Assembly (NCBI GenBank): GCA_964624235.1
Contig: CAZUXY010000032.1
Coordinates: 1-57,317, forward strand
Direction: 5' to 3'
DNA: 57,317 nucleotides
DNA from: CAZUXY01 sp964624235
Lineage (GTDB): Bacteria > Spirochaetota > UBA4802 > UBA5368
Under the pieces are notes generated by a model. That model ran no database searches and was not told where the DNA came from. It saw only the letters and a program-made list of their open reading frames with translations. Shown here one piece after another: positions 41,006-49,524 of the stretch (position 1 is the stretch's first letter; every line of letters starts with the position of its first letter). Both the position numbers and the translations under genes were made by a program.

Positions 41006-41641
41006 TTAGTCCTTTAATTTAGCGAGCGCATCGATATGGGTGTCGGAATACGAATCCTGCACCTTGTTGATGAACAGCCCCAGTAGGTACACCGCTATGA
41101 AGATGTCCAGAAGCACTCCCATGGCGACTATAAAGGGCATCTCCCTCGCGATGGACAGCGACAGGAGGAATATCCCGTTTTCCAGCATCATGTATCCCAT
41201 TACGTGGGTGATGATTTTCTTCCGGGAGATGATAATGAAAAGTCCCGTCACGATGGTGGAGTTCGAGATGCCGAAGTAGAAAGGACGAATGTTGCTCACC
41301 GATCCAACGGACCAGTAGGTGATATAGAACCCCGCAGCGAAGACCGCGGTGGTGATCGCCAGGGACGAGTAGTTGGTCACAGTGGGTTCCACCTCCCGGA
41401 AGATGCCGTTTTTCCGTATGATGTACATGAGGAACAGCGGTATCCCCACCGCTTTAACGGCCAGCGTCTCAAAGGACAGGAAGATGAGGTTTGCCAGATG
41501 CGACGTTCCATAGTCAAAGAGCACCAGGAGGAACAGTAACAATCCCTGCGCCGCGATCGCCTTGACGTAGCTTTCGATACGCGTCGTGACGGACACGTAA
41601 AGCATGGTAAGGCCGAAAAGAATGATGATGGACTGTATCAT
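41006..41641 (-). CDS. HyfE/NuoK-like membrane subunit
   Basis: This 211-residue protein has about six membrane helices (SIIILFGLTMLYVSV, LAITTAVFAAGFYITYWSV, GYMMLENGIFLLSLSIAREM). It is twice the length of NuoK, as is usual for HyfE. The buried glutamate in MLENGIFLLSLS is the proton-path residue of NuoK. ATGA overlap with HyfC gives translational coupling. Confidence 0.85.
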   Translation of the reverse strand: MIQSIIILFGLTMLYVSVTTRIESYVKAIAAQGLLLFLLVLFDYGTSHLANLIFLSFETLAVKAVGIPLFLMYIIRKNGIFREVEPTVTNYSSLAITTAVFAAGFYITYWSVGSVSNIRPFYFGISNSTIVTGLFIIISRKKIITHVMGYMMLENGIFLLSLSIAREMPFIVAMGVLLDIFIAVYLLGLFINKVQDSYSDTHIDALAKLKD

Positions 41642-42555
41642 CGTATGCCTCCGGAAACGAAGAGAACAACGGCTGAAATGATGACGACCGATATCGCGGT
41701 CATGAACATGAGGAACTGCGGCACGTGGGTCATGCGCAGCCTGGCCATGACCGATTCGATGGTGCCGATAGTGATTGCCAGGAACGCCTGCACCACAACC
41801 AGAAGCGCCGCGGACGCCCAGAATGGGAGCCCCCGGGGGATCACCAGGTTCGCAATGATTGCCCCTATCACGACCATCTTCATGCCCGCCGCATACATGA
41901 TGAAGCCCATGTCCGGACCGGAGTTGTCGAGGACCATTACCTCGTGAATCATGGTAAGCTCAAGGTGCGTGTTCGGGTCGTCCACCGGCACGCGGCACCC
42001 CTCGGCCAGGAGCATGATAAAAAGGGTGACGACGCCGAGCGGCAGCACCAGCGCGGCGATATCACCCCGGGCCGTCATGAACAGCCGTTCGAACGATACT
42101 CCGCCCGTCATGAGCGCCAGTGATGCGATGAAGATGAAAAACGCCGGTTCCACCATCACCGAGAACGTCGCTTCGCGGCTGGCCCCCATGCCCTCGAAGC
42201 TCGACCCGGTATCAAGGGCTCCGACGATGGTGAGGAATTTACCGATTCCCAGCAGGTACGCGAAAAGGATAAAGTCCGCCTCGAAGGATATCACGGACCG
42301 TCCTCCCGCCAATGGCACGATAAGGCCCGCCGCGATGACCGACGCGAGGGCCACCGAGGGCGCCATGCGGAAAACAAAGGACGAGGTCCGGCTGATGACC
42401 TCCCCTTTTTTCATGAGCTTTACGATGTCCCTGAGGGGCTGCAGCAGAGGCGGCCCCTGCCGTCCCGCCCAGAGGGACTTGACGCGGTTTATGAGCCCCA
42501 GAAAGAGGGGCGGCAGCACGAGGAGCAGCGCTATGCTGACGATTGTTTCCATCAT
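41638..42555 (-). CDS. HyfC/NuoH-like membrane anchor subunit
   Basis: This 305-residue protein has about eight membrane helices. The loop QGPPLLQPLRDIVKLMKKGE and the carboxylate-rich FTIVGALDTGSSFEGMGASRE loop, with ELTMIHEVMVLDNSGPD further on, match the NuoH/HyfC quinone- or cavity-facing loops. It links the soluble arm to the antiporter-like subunits. HyfB ends one base before its ATG. Confidence 0.9.
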   Translation of the reverse strand: MMETIVSIALLLVLPPLFLGLINRVKSLWAGRQGPPLLQPLRDIVKLMKKGEVISRTSSFVFRMAPSVALASVIAAGLIVPLAGGRSVISFEADFILFAYLLGIGKFLTIVGALDTGSSFEGMGASREATFSVMVEPAFFIFIASLALMTGGVSFERLFMTARGDIAALVLPLGVVTLFIMLLAEGCRVPVDDPNTHLELTMIHEVMVLDNSGPDMGFIMYAAGMKMVVIGAIIANLVIPRGLPFWASAALLVVVQAFLAITIGTIESVMARLRMTHVPQFLMFMTAISVVIISAVVLFVSGGIR

Positions 42556-42556
42556 G

Positions 42557-44548
42557 TCAGGCCACCATGATCCAGAGGGTTATCGCGATGAGGAACACCA
42601 GCCCGTACAGGATGTACTGCTGGGTGCTCCCGCTTTGTATCCAGGTAAAGGCGTTCAGGAACCGTTCTATGAGCGACAGGACCGGGTTGATGACGCCACG
42701 TTCGAAGCGGTCATCGGCATGGCTCTCGAAATCCGCCTTTCCCGGGAAAAGTCCCTGAGGTTTCGAGAGATGCGTCTTCCAGGCGAAAAGCGGGCGCACG
42801 ATCCTCAGGAAAGGCGCCGCGTAAGACGATGCCGTGTACTGCATGCGGACGTTCCCCGCCTGGTAACCGCAGTCCCATGTTTTGTATGTATATACACTTC
42901 GTTTTCTCAGCAGGAGTGCCCTGAGAATGAAAATCGCGGCGAAAAGACCGAGAAAAACCGCCAGCCCCTTCGAGAGGCCAACGAGTGTTGAAAGGTAAAC
43001 CGCCGTGTCGAACGTTCCTGCGCTTTCAGGCATGAACACGCGGGCTACGAGTGTCACGCCGGAAAACGCGTATTGCGGCAGCACGCCGATAAGGACGATC
43101 ATCGCCATTTGTGCCGTCATCGCGGCCTTCATCGGGAAGGAGACCTCTGAGAGCTTGCCGTGATACTCGCTTCGCGGGTTTCCCAGGAACACGATGCCGA
43201 AGACCTTGGTGAAGCAGAGGAGCGCCATGGCCCCGATGAGGGCCAGCGACGCGAAAACGATGACCATGGCGATTGAAAGCAGCAGATTCCCCGCCGTAAG
43301 GCCCTTGAGCATGCCCCAGTAGATGAAGAATTCGCTCACGAACCCGTTAAAGGGCGGCAGGCCCGAAATGGCGATGGAGCCCGCGAGAAACGCAACCGTC
43401 GTGAAGGTCATGGATTTGACGATCCCGCCGAGCTTCTCGATGTCCAGAAGGTGGGTCTTCTGGTACACGCCTCCCGCGGCGAAGAAGAGAAGCGACTTGA
43501 AGATGGAATGATTGAGCACATGCAGGACGCCGCCGGCATATCCCAGGATCGCCAGGGGCGCGTTCCCGTACGCCGTTCCCAGCATGCCGAGGCCGATGCC
43601 CATGCCGATAATGCCGATGTTCTCTACGCTGTGATACGCCAGGAGCCGCTTGATGTTGTGCTGCGCGATGGCGTAGGCGACGCCGAGGATCCCGGAAATC
43701 ACCGAAATGCCGAGAACGAAATAGGCGATCTCGACGCCGGGTGTCCCCACCAGGGTTATTGCCCGCAGTATGCCGTAAATGCCGGTCTTGATCATGATCC
43801 CCGACATAAGTCCGGAAACATGGCTCGGCGCGGCGGGGTGCGCTTTGGGAAGCCAGGTGTGGAAAGGGACGAATCCCGCCTTGGTGCCGAATCCGATGAA
43901 CAGCAGCACAAAGAACAGGTTCGCGAGACCCCGGTTTTCCCGGAATACCGCGGTAAAAGAGGCGAAATCCAGGCCGCCCGAAGCATGCGCCACGGCGAGG
44001 AATCCGCCGATGAGGAACAGTACCCCGATGTGCATGGCGATCAAATAATTGATCGACGCCCGGTAAACCTCTTCCCGCTCGTTTTCGAATGCGACGAGGA
44101 AGAAGGATGAGAGCGACATGATCTCCCAGGAGATCAGAAAGGCGACCACGTTCTGCACCGCGACCACGGCGAGCATCGAAGCGATGAGCGCGGCAAGGAA
44201 CATGAAATGCGAGGTCGTCGTGTTCTTCTTTCCGTAGTAGGGCTTCATGTAGCCGATGGCGTACACGGTCCCCAAAAAGCTCATCACGGTTATCATCAAC
44301 GAAAAAAACGCCGAAAGCCGGTCCAGCACCAGCCGTACCTCGCCCACTGGATATGAAAGAGCGTATGTCGCGTACAGCGTTTCGCCGCCGATCAGGGTGT
44401 TCGCGGACACGTAGGCGACGAGCGCCCCCCCCGCTCCGGTGGCCAGGGCCACCGTCCAGCTCTTGAGGCGCTCGGGGAGCGGCGTGGAAAGGATACCTCC
44501 CGCGAGTATGACGCCGATGCCGCCGGTAAAGAGGTCCATCATGGTCAT
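42557..44548 (-). CDS. HyfB/NuoL-like antiporter subunit
   Basis: This 663-residue protein has about 16 helices with FLISWEIMSLSSFFLVAFEN, FGTKAGFVPFHTWLPKAHPA and HVLNHSIFKSLLFFAAGGVY, the NuoL/HyfB proton-path hallmarks. It is the first membrane subunit after the regulator gene. Together with HyfF it gives two antiporter-type units, consistent with high ion-pumping capacity. GGAGAA precedes the ATG at 44548. Confidence 0.92.
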   Translation of the reverse strand: MTMMDLFTGGIGVILAGGILSTPLPERLKSWTVALATGAGGALVAYVSANTLIGGETLYATYALSYPVGEVRLVLDRLSAFFSLMITVMSFLGTVYAIGYMKPYYGKKNTTTSHFMFLAALIASMLAVVAVQNVVAFLISWEIMSLSSFFLVAFENEREEVYRASINYLIAMHIGVLFLIGGFLAVAHASGGLDFASFTAVFRENRGLANLFFVLLFIGFGTKAGFVPFHTWLPKAHPAAPSHVSGLMSGIMIKTGIYGILRAITLVGTPGVEIAYFVLGISVISGILGVAYAIAQHNIKRLLAYHSVENIGIIGMGIGLGMLGTAYGNAPLAILGYAGGVLHVLNHSIFKSLLFFAAGGVYQKTHLLDIEKLGGIVKSMTFTTVAFLAGSIAISGLPPFNGFVSEFFIYWGMLKGLTAGNLLLSIAMVIVFASLALIGAMALLCFTKVFGIVFLGNPRSEYHGKLSEVSFPMKAAMTAQMAMIVLIGVLPQYAFSGVTLVARVFMPESAGTFDTAVYLSTLVGLSKGLAVFLGLFAAIFILRALLLRKRSVYTYKTWDCGYQAGNVRMQYTASSYAAPFLRIVRPLFAWKTHLSKPQGLFPGKADFESHADDRFERGVINPVLSLIERFLNAFTWIQSGSTQQYILYGLVFLIAITLWIMVA

Positions 44549-44551
44549 GGT

Positions 44552-45226
44552 TTATTTCTCCCTCCATTCCCTTTCAACGCGCTCGATGTAATAGAGGAAC
44601 ACCTTTTTCTTCGGCCTGTCGCAGAGCGTTTTAAGGAAATCTTCCTGCCTGCAGAGGAAGGAAATTTTTGACAGAATTTCAAGGTGCCGCTTCGCGTTCG
44701 ATGAGATGATGACGAACAGAACTCTTACGGGATTCTTGTCGAGCGCCCTGTAGTCTATCTCGTTCTTTAAAAAACATATCGAAACGGATTCTTCATCGAT
44801 GTCCGATATGATAGGGTTCCGCGGATGCGGCAGGGCTATTCCATTACCCACGGCGGTAGTCATCATCTCCTCCCGCTGCAGGAGGGAGGAGCGTACCGTA
44901 TCACGGTCGGTGCTTTTCGGGATGGGAATGGCGCCGACCACGTTGTCGATCACCTCGCGCACGCTTGTACCGTCGATGCCGTAGTGGACGTCCCCTTTTT
45001 TTATAAGGTCGATGAGCGACACGGGCCGGTTCGTCAACGCCAGATCCAGGATCTTTTCCGATACCGCGACATTGTTCCGCAGTATCCACTCATTCACTTC
45101 GGCCTTGTTGAAATAATACTGGTTCTTGATCTTATACGACGGAAGTTTTTTCCCGCTGATCCACTGGAGAATCGTTTTCTCCGGCACGTCGAACAGGTCG
45201 ACTATGTCCTTCATTTTTAAATCCAT
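44552..45226 (-). CDS. Excisionase-type HTH fused to PTS EIIA(Ntr)-like domain
   Basis: This is a 224-residue fusion. Residues 1-52 form a MerR/excisionase-type winged helix (MKDIVDLFDVPEKTILQWIS, GKKLPSYKIKNQYYFNKAEV). Residues 75-224 form a PTS EIIA domain of the fructose/nitrogen type, with phospho-acceptor H134 in NGIALPHPR. No PTS permease is present, so phosphorylation by EI/NPr would serve regulation, not transport. It is the first gene of the Ehr operon, three bases ahead of HyfB, so a phospho-signal reporting carbon or nitrogen state may control this ion pump. The role is inferred. Confidence 0.85.
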   Translation of the reverse strand: MDLKMKDIVDLFDVPEKTILQWISGKKLPSYKIKNQYYFNKAEVNEWILRNNVAVSEKILDLALTNRPVSLIDLIKKGDVHYGIDGTSVREVIDNVVGAIPIPKSTDRDTVRSSLLQREEMMTTAVGNGIALPHPRNPIISDIDEESVSICFLKNEIDYRALDKNPVRVLFVIISSNAKRHLEILSKISFLCRQEDFLKTLCDRPKKKVFLYYIERVEREWREK

Positions 45227-45244
45227 CTGGTCCCTCTTAAGAAT

Positions 45245-45586
45245 TTACGGTTTCTTTCCCCTGACGATGTCTTTCAGCGGAATTATTTTTCTGTATTCCT
45301 CTTCATTGTTTTTCTTCGCCTCCCATATCGCTATGTCGGTCTGCATGCCAAGCCAGTATTCCACCGTGGTGTCAAAGAATCGCGCGAGACGTATCGCCGT
45401 GTCATGGGTGATTGCCCGTTTCCCCAGGATCACCTCGTTTATGCGCACCCGGGTTATCCCCAGGTAGCCGGCGAGGTCTTGCTGGGTGATGTCCAGCGTG
45501 TCAAGAAATTCCGATTTCAACACCTCACCGGGATGCCGCGGCTTTTGACCTGATGCCTTTATTCGGGTTTCACCGATTTTTCTCAT
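45245..45586 (-). CDS. HigA-family antitoxin-like HTH protein
   Basis: The ATG at 45586 (GAGGA upstream) gives 113 residues: PRHPGEVLKSEFLDTLDITQ, then the Xre-type HTH QQDLAGYLGITRVRINEVI and GKRAITHDTAIRLARFFDTT, ending in YWLGMQTDIAIWEAKKN typical of HigA. HigA antitoxins bind their own promoter and, with HigB, neutralise an mRNase; no HigB is visible nearby. The frame runs open 150 codons upstream by chance. It ends 18 bases before the EIIA regulator gene, so it may be the first gene of the Ehr operon. Confidence 0.8.
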   Translation of the reverse strand: MRKIGETRIKASGQKPRHPGEVLKSEFLDTLDITQQDLAGYLGITRVRINEVILGKRAITHDTAIRLARFFDTTVEYWLGMQTDIAIWEAKKNNEEEYRKIIPLKDIVRGKKP

Positions 45587-46188
45587 CCATTCCTCGCTGA
45601 TTGTCGCCGGATTAGTTAACGTGCGGACAAGTAATGTGCAACGTTGCATATAGCAAGCATATTTTCCCTTCACCCGACATAGATGAAAAATACCCTCCCT
45701 TTTCCCCATTCCGGGATCCCCGGCAGCATGACGCTTTCCGTATCGCAGGGGAAAGACTGTCCATTGGTGATCTATCATTGCCGGCGCCACCCCCGAGGCT
45801 TGTAATTCAACATTGCCGCCGTTTCCTTCGTGTTTCTGTGTACATACGCTGCGAGTTAATCCCGGATACCTGCCGCGAATTTTCCGAATGCTTTCATGCC
45901 CGTATGAATAATGAGAAAAGTAGAATCGAAAAATCGAGAAAACATGACCCTGGATGGATTGAGGGTAAGGGTATGGGTGAATCTTGATAGGGAAAAGATA
46001 AAGTTTTATGCTCGTGTCGACCAGTAGAAGTAGAATCGGCATTCGGTCAGATCAAGCGTAACCGTGATTTTCTTAGATTTCCGCTCCGGTGTATTGAAAA
46101 AACAAGCATGGAATGGGGATTGGGTTTTATCGCTCAAAATCTCCTGAAAATGAATAACGCATCGGCCTGAAAAGGCAATTATAACGAG
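45587..46188. other. Intergenic region upstream of the HigA gene
   Basis: About 600 bases without a supported gene. It includes the palindrome at 45637 and a degenerate copy of the CACAGAGACACGGAG-type motif near 45826-45848 (minus-strand ACACAGAAACACGAAGGAAAC). An open frame on the minus strand in-frame with HigA shows no domain and no ribosome site and I do not call it. Confidence 0.4.
45637..45648. promoter_or_regulatory. Palindrome upstream of HigA, possible operator
   Basis: TGCAACGTTGCA is a perfect 12-base palindrome 51 bases upstream of the HigA start. HigA-type antitoxins repress their own operon by binding such dyads, so this is a candidate site; it is not proven. Confidence 0.45.
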
Positions 46189-46220
46189 AAAAAAAAGGCC
46201 GACTCTGTTTTAAGTCGGCC
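46189..46220 (-). terminator. Terminator of the LRR-protein transcript
   Basis: On the minus strand an eight-base-pair stem GGCCGACT/AGTCGGCC with an eight-base loop is followed by eight T residues. It lies about 180 bases after the leucine-rich-repeat gene stop on the same strand. Confidence 0.85.
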
Positions 46221-46248
46221 CCATTCAGTATTTCAGCAGGAGGATCTT

Positions 46249-46263
46249 ATGAAAACCCGTTGA
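46249..46263 (+). other. Ribosome site with a four-codon open frame
   Basis: A strong AGGAGG sits a few bases before ATG AAA ACC CGT TGA, encoding Met-Lys-Thr-Arg-stop. No longer gene continues in frame. It could be a remnant of a lost gene or a chance site; the terminator 30 bases before it is on the other strand. Confidence 0.3.
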
Positions 46264-46398
46264 ACACCGCACCCGCCACTTTCGTGCCGCGGACGCAGAC
46301 GGTTCTTCGGGTGCGCTTATTTCACCTTTCGGTAAATCAAACGCGATCGTGGTATAAGGATCCGGGGAAGGTACAATGTTACAGAAGTTTCGCTTTTT

Positions 46399-47316
46399 TT
46401 AAAAAATTACGATCACGCCCCTGTCGCGGAGCGCCCGGATCACCCCGACGGTTTTCACCGGATTCTCCAGGAGGTTGACATAGGCCAGTTCTCTCATCCC
46501 CAGCAGCACCGTAATGTCCTCCACGCGGTTGAAAGAGATATCCAGTTCACGCAGGCCGGAAATAGCGGCGAGCGGGTCGATATTCTCAATTGCGTTGCCG
46601 GTCAGGAACAGTGATTCCAGCCGCGTCAACGCGGCCAGAGGCTTCACCCTCTCCAGGCTGTTCCCCGAGAGGTTGAGCACCGAAATGTTCACACAGTGTT
46701 CGATGCCGTCCAGCTCTTCTATGCCGCAGTCCGAGAGGTCCAGTTCCCCCTCCAGGTTATTGAGGTCGTTTTCTCTGAGGGTGATGTTCAGGTTGCCCAC
46801 GAAAAGGTCATGGATGGCGCCGATGACGTCCCCGGCGCGGTCCACGGTCGCGTCGTATATGGTATCGTCGTATTCGAAGTCGTCGTAAGGCGCACCGTAA
46901 GGCGCGTCACCGAAGCTATCGGTTGCGCCGTGGACGAAATCGTTCCTGTCAAACCGGTAATCCTCCACATCAATGTTTTCAGCGTTATGCGAACCGGCGG
47001 CCGGCGGCAAATCGGCCAGAAACGCGGACCTGATGCGGCGCAGTTCATCGATCCCCCCGGCACTGTAACAGCGGTCGATCTCACGCTGCAGCGCGCCCAG
47101 CCGGTCGGGATGACAGCACCTGATGATGCGGGCAAAGAGGCGGCTGATGTTTTCCTCCCCTTTCTCGATCCCCAAAAGGGCGGCATACCGGGAAAGCGCC
47201 CTGGATTTTTTTCCGCGGTAGAGGCGTATCACCTCGACACTTAGTTCATTCAGCCTGGCTGCGTTGAGATTCCTTTTCAGATCGGCGTATACGGTTTCCA
47301 GTGTATCGTCTTTCAC
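46399..47316 (-). CDS. Leucine-rich-repeat protein
   Basis: A GTG at 47316 with AGGAAG upstream gives 305 residues; an upstream TTG overlapping the previous stop is the alternative. The N-terminal half contains FARIIRCCHPDRLGALQREI, which resembles a J-domain-like HPD turn. An acidic linker (residues about 140-170, many Asp/Tyr) follows, then four SDS22-type leucine-rich repeats (ELDLSDCGIEELDGIEHC, VLNLSGNSLERVKPLAAL, SLFLTGNAIENIDPLAAI, ELDISFNRVEDITVLLGM). Repeats of this type bind proteins. Function is unknown. It is coupled to the pseudouridine synthase gene. Confidence 0.8.
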   Translation of the reverse strand: MKDDTLETVYADLKRNLNAARLNELSVEVIRLYRGKKSRALSRYAALLGIEKGEENISRLFARIIRCCHPDRLGALQREIDRCYSAGGIDELRRIRSAFLADLPPAAGSHNAENIDVEDYRFDRNDFVHGATDSFGDAPYGAPYDDFEYDDTIYDATVDRAGDVIGAIHDLFVGNLNITLRENDLNNLEGELDLSDCGIEELDGIEHCVNISVLNLSGNSLERVKPLAALTRLESLFLTGNAIENIDPLAAISGLRELDISFNRVEDITVLLGMRELAYVNLLENPVKTVGVIRALRDRGVIVIF

Positions 47317-47330
47317 GCGGGTCTTCCTTT

Positions 47331-48224
47331 TCAACCGGCATTGTACTTCAGCCAGCGGCGTTCCTCACGCTGCAGCAGCGCGGCGAATTTTGCGGGCGGG
47401 GGGGATTCCACGCGCACCGGCGCTCCCGTGGCGGGGTGGATGAAGGACAGTACCGCCGCGTAGAGGAAAAGTCCCTTCCCCCTGAGGATGTTCCCCTCCT
47501 GCCCGTACAACGGATCCCCCATAACGGGATGACCCATCCCTGCCAGGTGTACGCGCAGCTGGTGGGTACGGCCCGTCCGGGGAAGGAGTTCCGCCAGTGT
47601 GAGCCATCCGTTTTTCAGGGAAGGGACATGACGCAGCCCCGCGTATTCGGTCAGGGCCTCTCTTCCGCCCACGGGGGCCGTGCAGACACCGCGGCCCTCC
47701 AGTTTTCCCGCAACCACCGCCAGGTAACGCTTTTCAACCGCACGGTCTTCCATTAGCCGCCCCAGTTCCATCAGGGAACTCCGGGTCTTGGCGACGAGCA
47801 GCAGGCCGCCGGTCTGCGCGTCCAGCCGGTGCACCGGGCGTGGACGGGGCAGTGCGTCACATGAAGAGGACGGCGTAAGGTTGACCGGGAGGACGTTTTC
47901 CATGGTTTTGAACCGGTTGCCCGTGACCGTAATACCCGGCGGTTTCCCGATCACCGCGAGCATGTCGTCCTCATAATATACCTTTATACGGAGCCGGTAG
48001 GGGGCGGCCGGTCCCTTTTCATCGTCCACCATGTCGATGCGGCAGCCCGGAACGATCCACCGGCCGGTTTCGGCGGCCTCGCCGTTTACGAGGAGTTCCC
48101 CCCGCTTGATGGCCTTTTTGGCGCCGTTGCGTGAGGGCAGTTCGGGGAAGAGGCCGACGGCATAATCGCTGAACCGCGCGGGGAGCGCGTCACCGGGCAC
48201 GATATGGCTGCGCAGGATTTTCAT
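47331..48224 (-). CDS. RluA-family pseudouridine synthase
   Basis: This 297-residue enzyme converts uridine to pseudouridine in rRNA or tRNA. An N-terminal S4-like domain (NGAKKAIKRGELLVNGEAAE) precedes the catalytic domain with HRLDAQTGG (the catalytic Asp), EKRYLAVVAG, GRTHQLRVHLAGMGHPVMGD and FIHPATG. The usual TSG is TGG here. The site modified cannot be told from sequence. The GTG-ATG start pair is ambiguous; I use ATG at 48224. Confidence 0.92.
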   Translation of the reverse strand: MKILRSHIVPGDALPARFSDYAVGLFPELPSRNGAKKAIKRGELLVNGEAAETGRWIVPGCRIDMVDDEKGPAAPYRLRIKVYYEDDMLAVIGKPPGITVTGNRFKTMENVLPVNLTPSSSCDALPRPRPVHRLDAQTGGLLLVAKTRSSLMELGRLMEDRAVEKRYLAVVAGKLEGRGVCTAPVGGREALTEYAGLRHVPSLKNGWLTLAELLPRTGRTHQLRVHLAGMGHPVMGDPLYGQEGNILRGKGLFLYAAVLSFIHPATGAPVRVESPPPAKFAALLQREERRWLKYNAG

Positions 48225-48332
48225 CACCGGTGAGGATAACGAGGGTACCGTCCCCTGTCAAGATGCTTTCACGGTGTGAAAGATTCTGGAATGCGATTTA
48301 ATGGAAATACCGGCGGCACCAGCACCCCACCG

Positions 48333-49106
48333 TCAATCGAAGCGCAGGTGCTTCACCGACTCCCCCGAGTTCTTGAGCTCCAGCAGGGCGTCGATGCCGA
48401 TCTCAAGGTGCCTGCGCGCGTAGGCGGCGGTCACGGCGCGGTCGCTTTCAGCGGTCTTGATGCCCTCGGGGACCATGGGATTATCCGACACCAAAAGCAG
48501 CGCGCCGTGGGGGATCTCGTTGACGAAACCCACCGAGAAGATGGTGGCCGTTTCCATGTCAATGGCCATGGCGCGGATGTCCCTCAGGTAATTCTTGAAC
48601 TTTTCGTCGTGCTCCCAGACCCGCCGGTTGGTGGTATACACGGTGCCGGTCCAGTAATCCATGGCGCGTTTGCGTATCGCGTGGGAAACCGCCATCTGCA
48701 GGCGGAACGACGGCAGGGCCGGCACCTCGGGAGGCATGTACTCGGAACTGGTCCCCTCGCCCCGTATGGCCGCGATGGGAAGGATGAGGTCGCCCAGGCG
48801 GTTCTTCTTTTTCAAGCCGCCGCATTTGCCCAGGAAAAGCACCGCCCGCGGCCTGACGGCCGAAAGCAGGTCCATTACCGTGGCGGCCATGGCACTGCCC
48901 ATGCCGAAATTCACGATGGTAATACCGCCGCCCGTTGAGGTCTGCATGGGGGTATCGTCCCCCCTCACGGGGACCCTGAACGTATCGGCGAACATGCGGA
49001 CGTAGCCGCTGAAGTTGGTGAGCAGTATGTGCTCCTCGAATTCGTCCAGGGGTGTGCCGGTGTACCGTGGAAGCCAGTCCTTTATAATCGCGTTCTTTTC
49101 GGTCAT
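48333..49106 (-). CDS. AMP nucleosidase (short form)
   Basis: This 257-residue nucleoside-phosphorylase-fold enzyme matches the C-terminal catalytic domain of Amn: TSTGGGITIVNFGMGSAMAA, VLFLGKCGGLKKKN, SSEYMPPEVPALPSF and the active-site MAIDMETATIFSVGFVNE. It hydrolyses AMP to adenine and ribose-5-phosphate. The N-terminal regulatory domain of E. coli Amn is absent. GGGA eight bases before the ATG supports the start. Confidence 0.9.
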   Translation of the reverse strand: MTEKNAIIKDWLPRYTGTPLDEFEEHILLTNFSGYVRMFADTFRVPVRGDDTPMQTSTGGGITIVNFGMGSAMAATVMDLLSAVRPRAVLFLGKCGGLKKKNRLGDLILPIAAIRGEGTSSEYMPPEVPALPSFRLQMAVSHAIRKRAMDYWTGTVYTTNRRVWEHDEKFKNYLRDIRAMAIDMETATIFSVGFVNEIPHGALLLVSDNPMVPEGIKTAESDRAVTAAYARRHLEIGIDALLELKNSGESVKHLRFD

Positions 49107-49524
49107 GGCTTTCCCTACACCCTGCGCTCATTTCAGTCAAATCCTTTACGGCACCGCCGAAACACTTTGCCGGAAGCGCCTGATTCGCTCCAACAGCATA
49201 AATAATGCCGGACCATGCACCGGAACAAGGGGAAACAGGCGATACGGACGGTATCCTTTTTTGAATTCCATACACATTCTTCAACCGCGAATATATACAT
49301 AACAGGAAGTGTTTGAGGACATGCATACTATGTATCATGAAATAAAAACCGTTTTGTATCATGTGGGTAAGTTTCTTCGATGAAAAAATCATTGCTTTTC
49401 CCCGGCGGGCTTAGTACCGTCGCAGTTCAATTTCTTGACATGGATACGTTTTGCATGGCATAAAAGCATCAATATTGATATACGTCCAATCAACAGTATT
49501 TCACCGGAAGGAACACGCGCCGCC
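49107..49524. other. Intergenic spacer before the MFS gene
   Basis: About 418 bases with no gene seen. It carries the divergent promoters of the AMP nucleosidase and MFS genes, and an AT-rich centre at 49290-49340. Confidence 0.4.

Noticed and set aside
37320..44548. Reading the seven-gene cluster as a functional [NiFe] hydrogenase-4 or formate hydrogenlyase
   Set aside because: The large subunit has neither Ni-binding cysteine pair and no formate dehydrogenase or hyp maturation genes are present, so Ehr is the better name.
43347..44567. Open frame of 406 codons in another minus-strand frame of hyfB
   Set aside because: Arg/His/Gly-rich shadow of the true NuoL-like frame, with no membrane segments.
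45245..46042. A 265-residue form of the HigA gene
   Set aside because: The first 150 residues show no domain or ribosome site; GAGGA and family alignment set the start at 45586.
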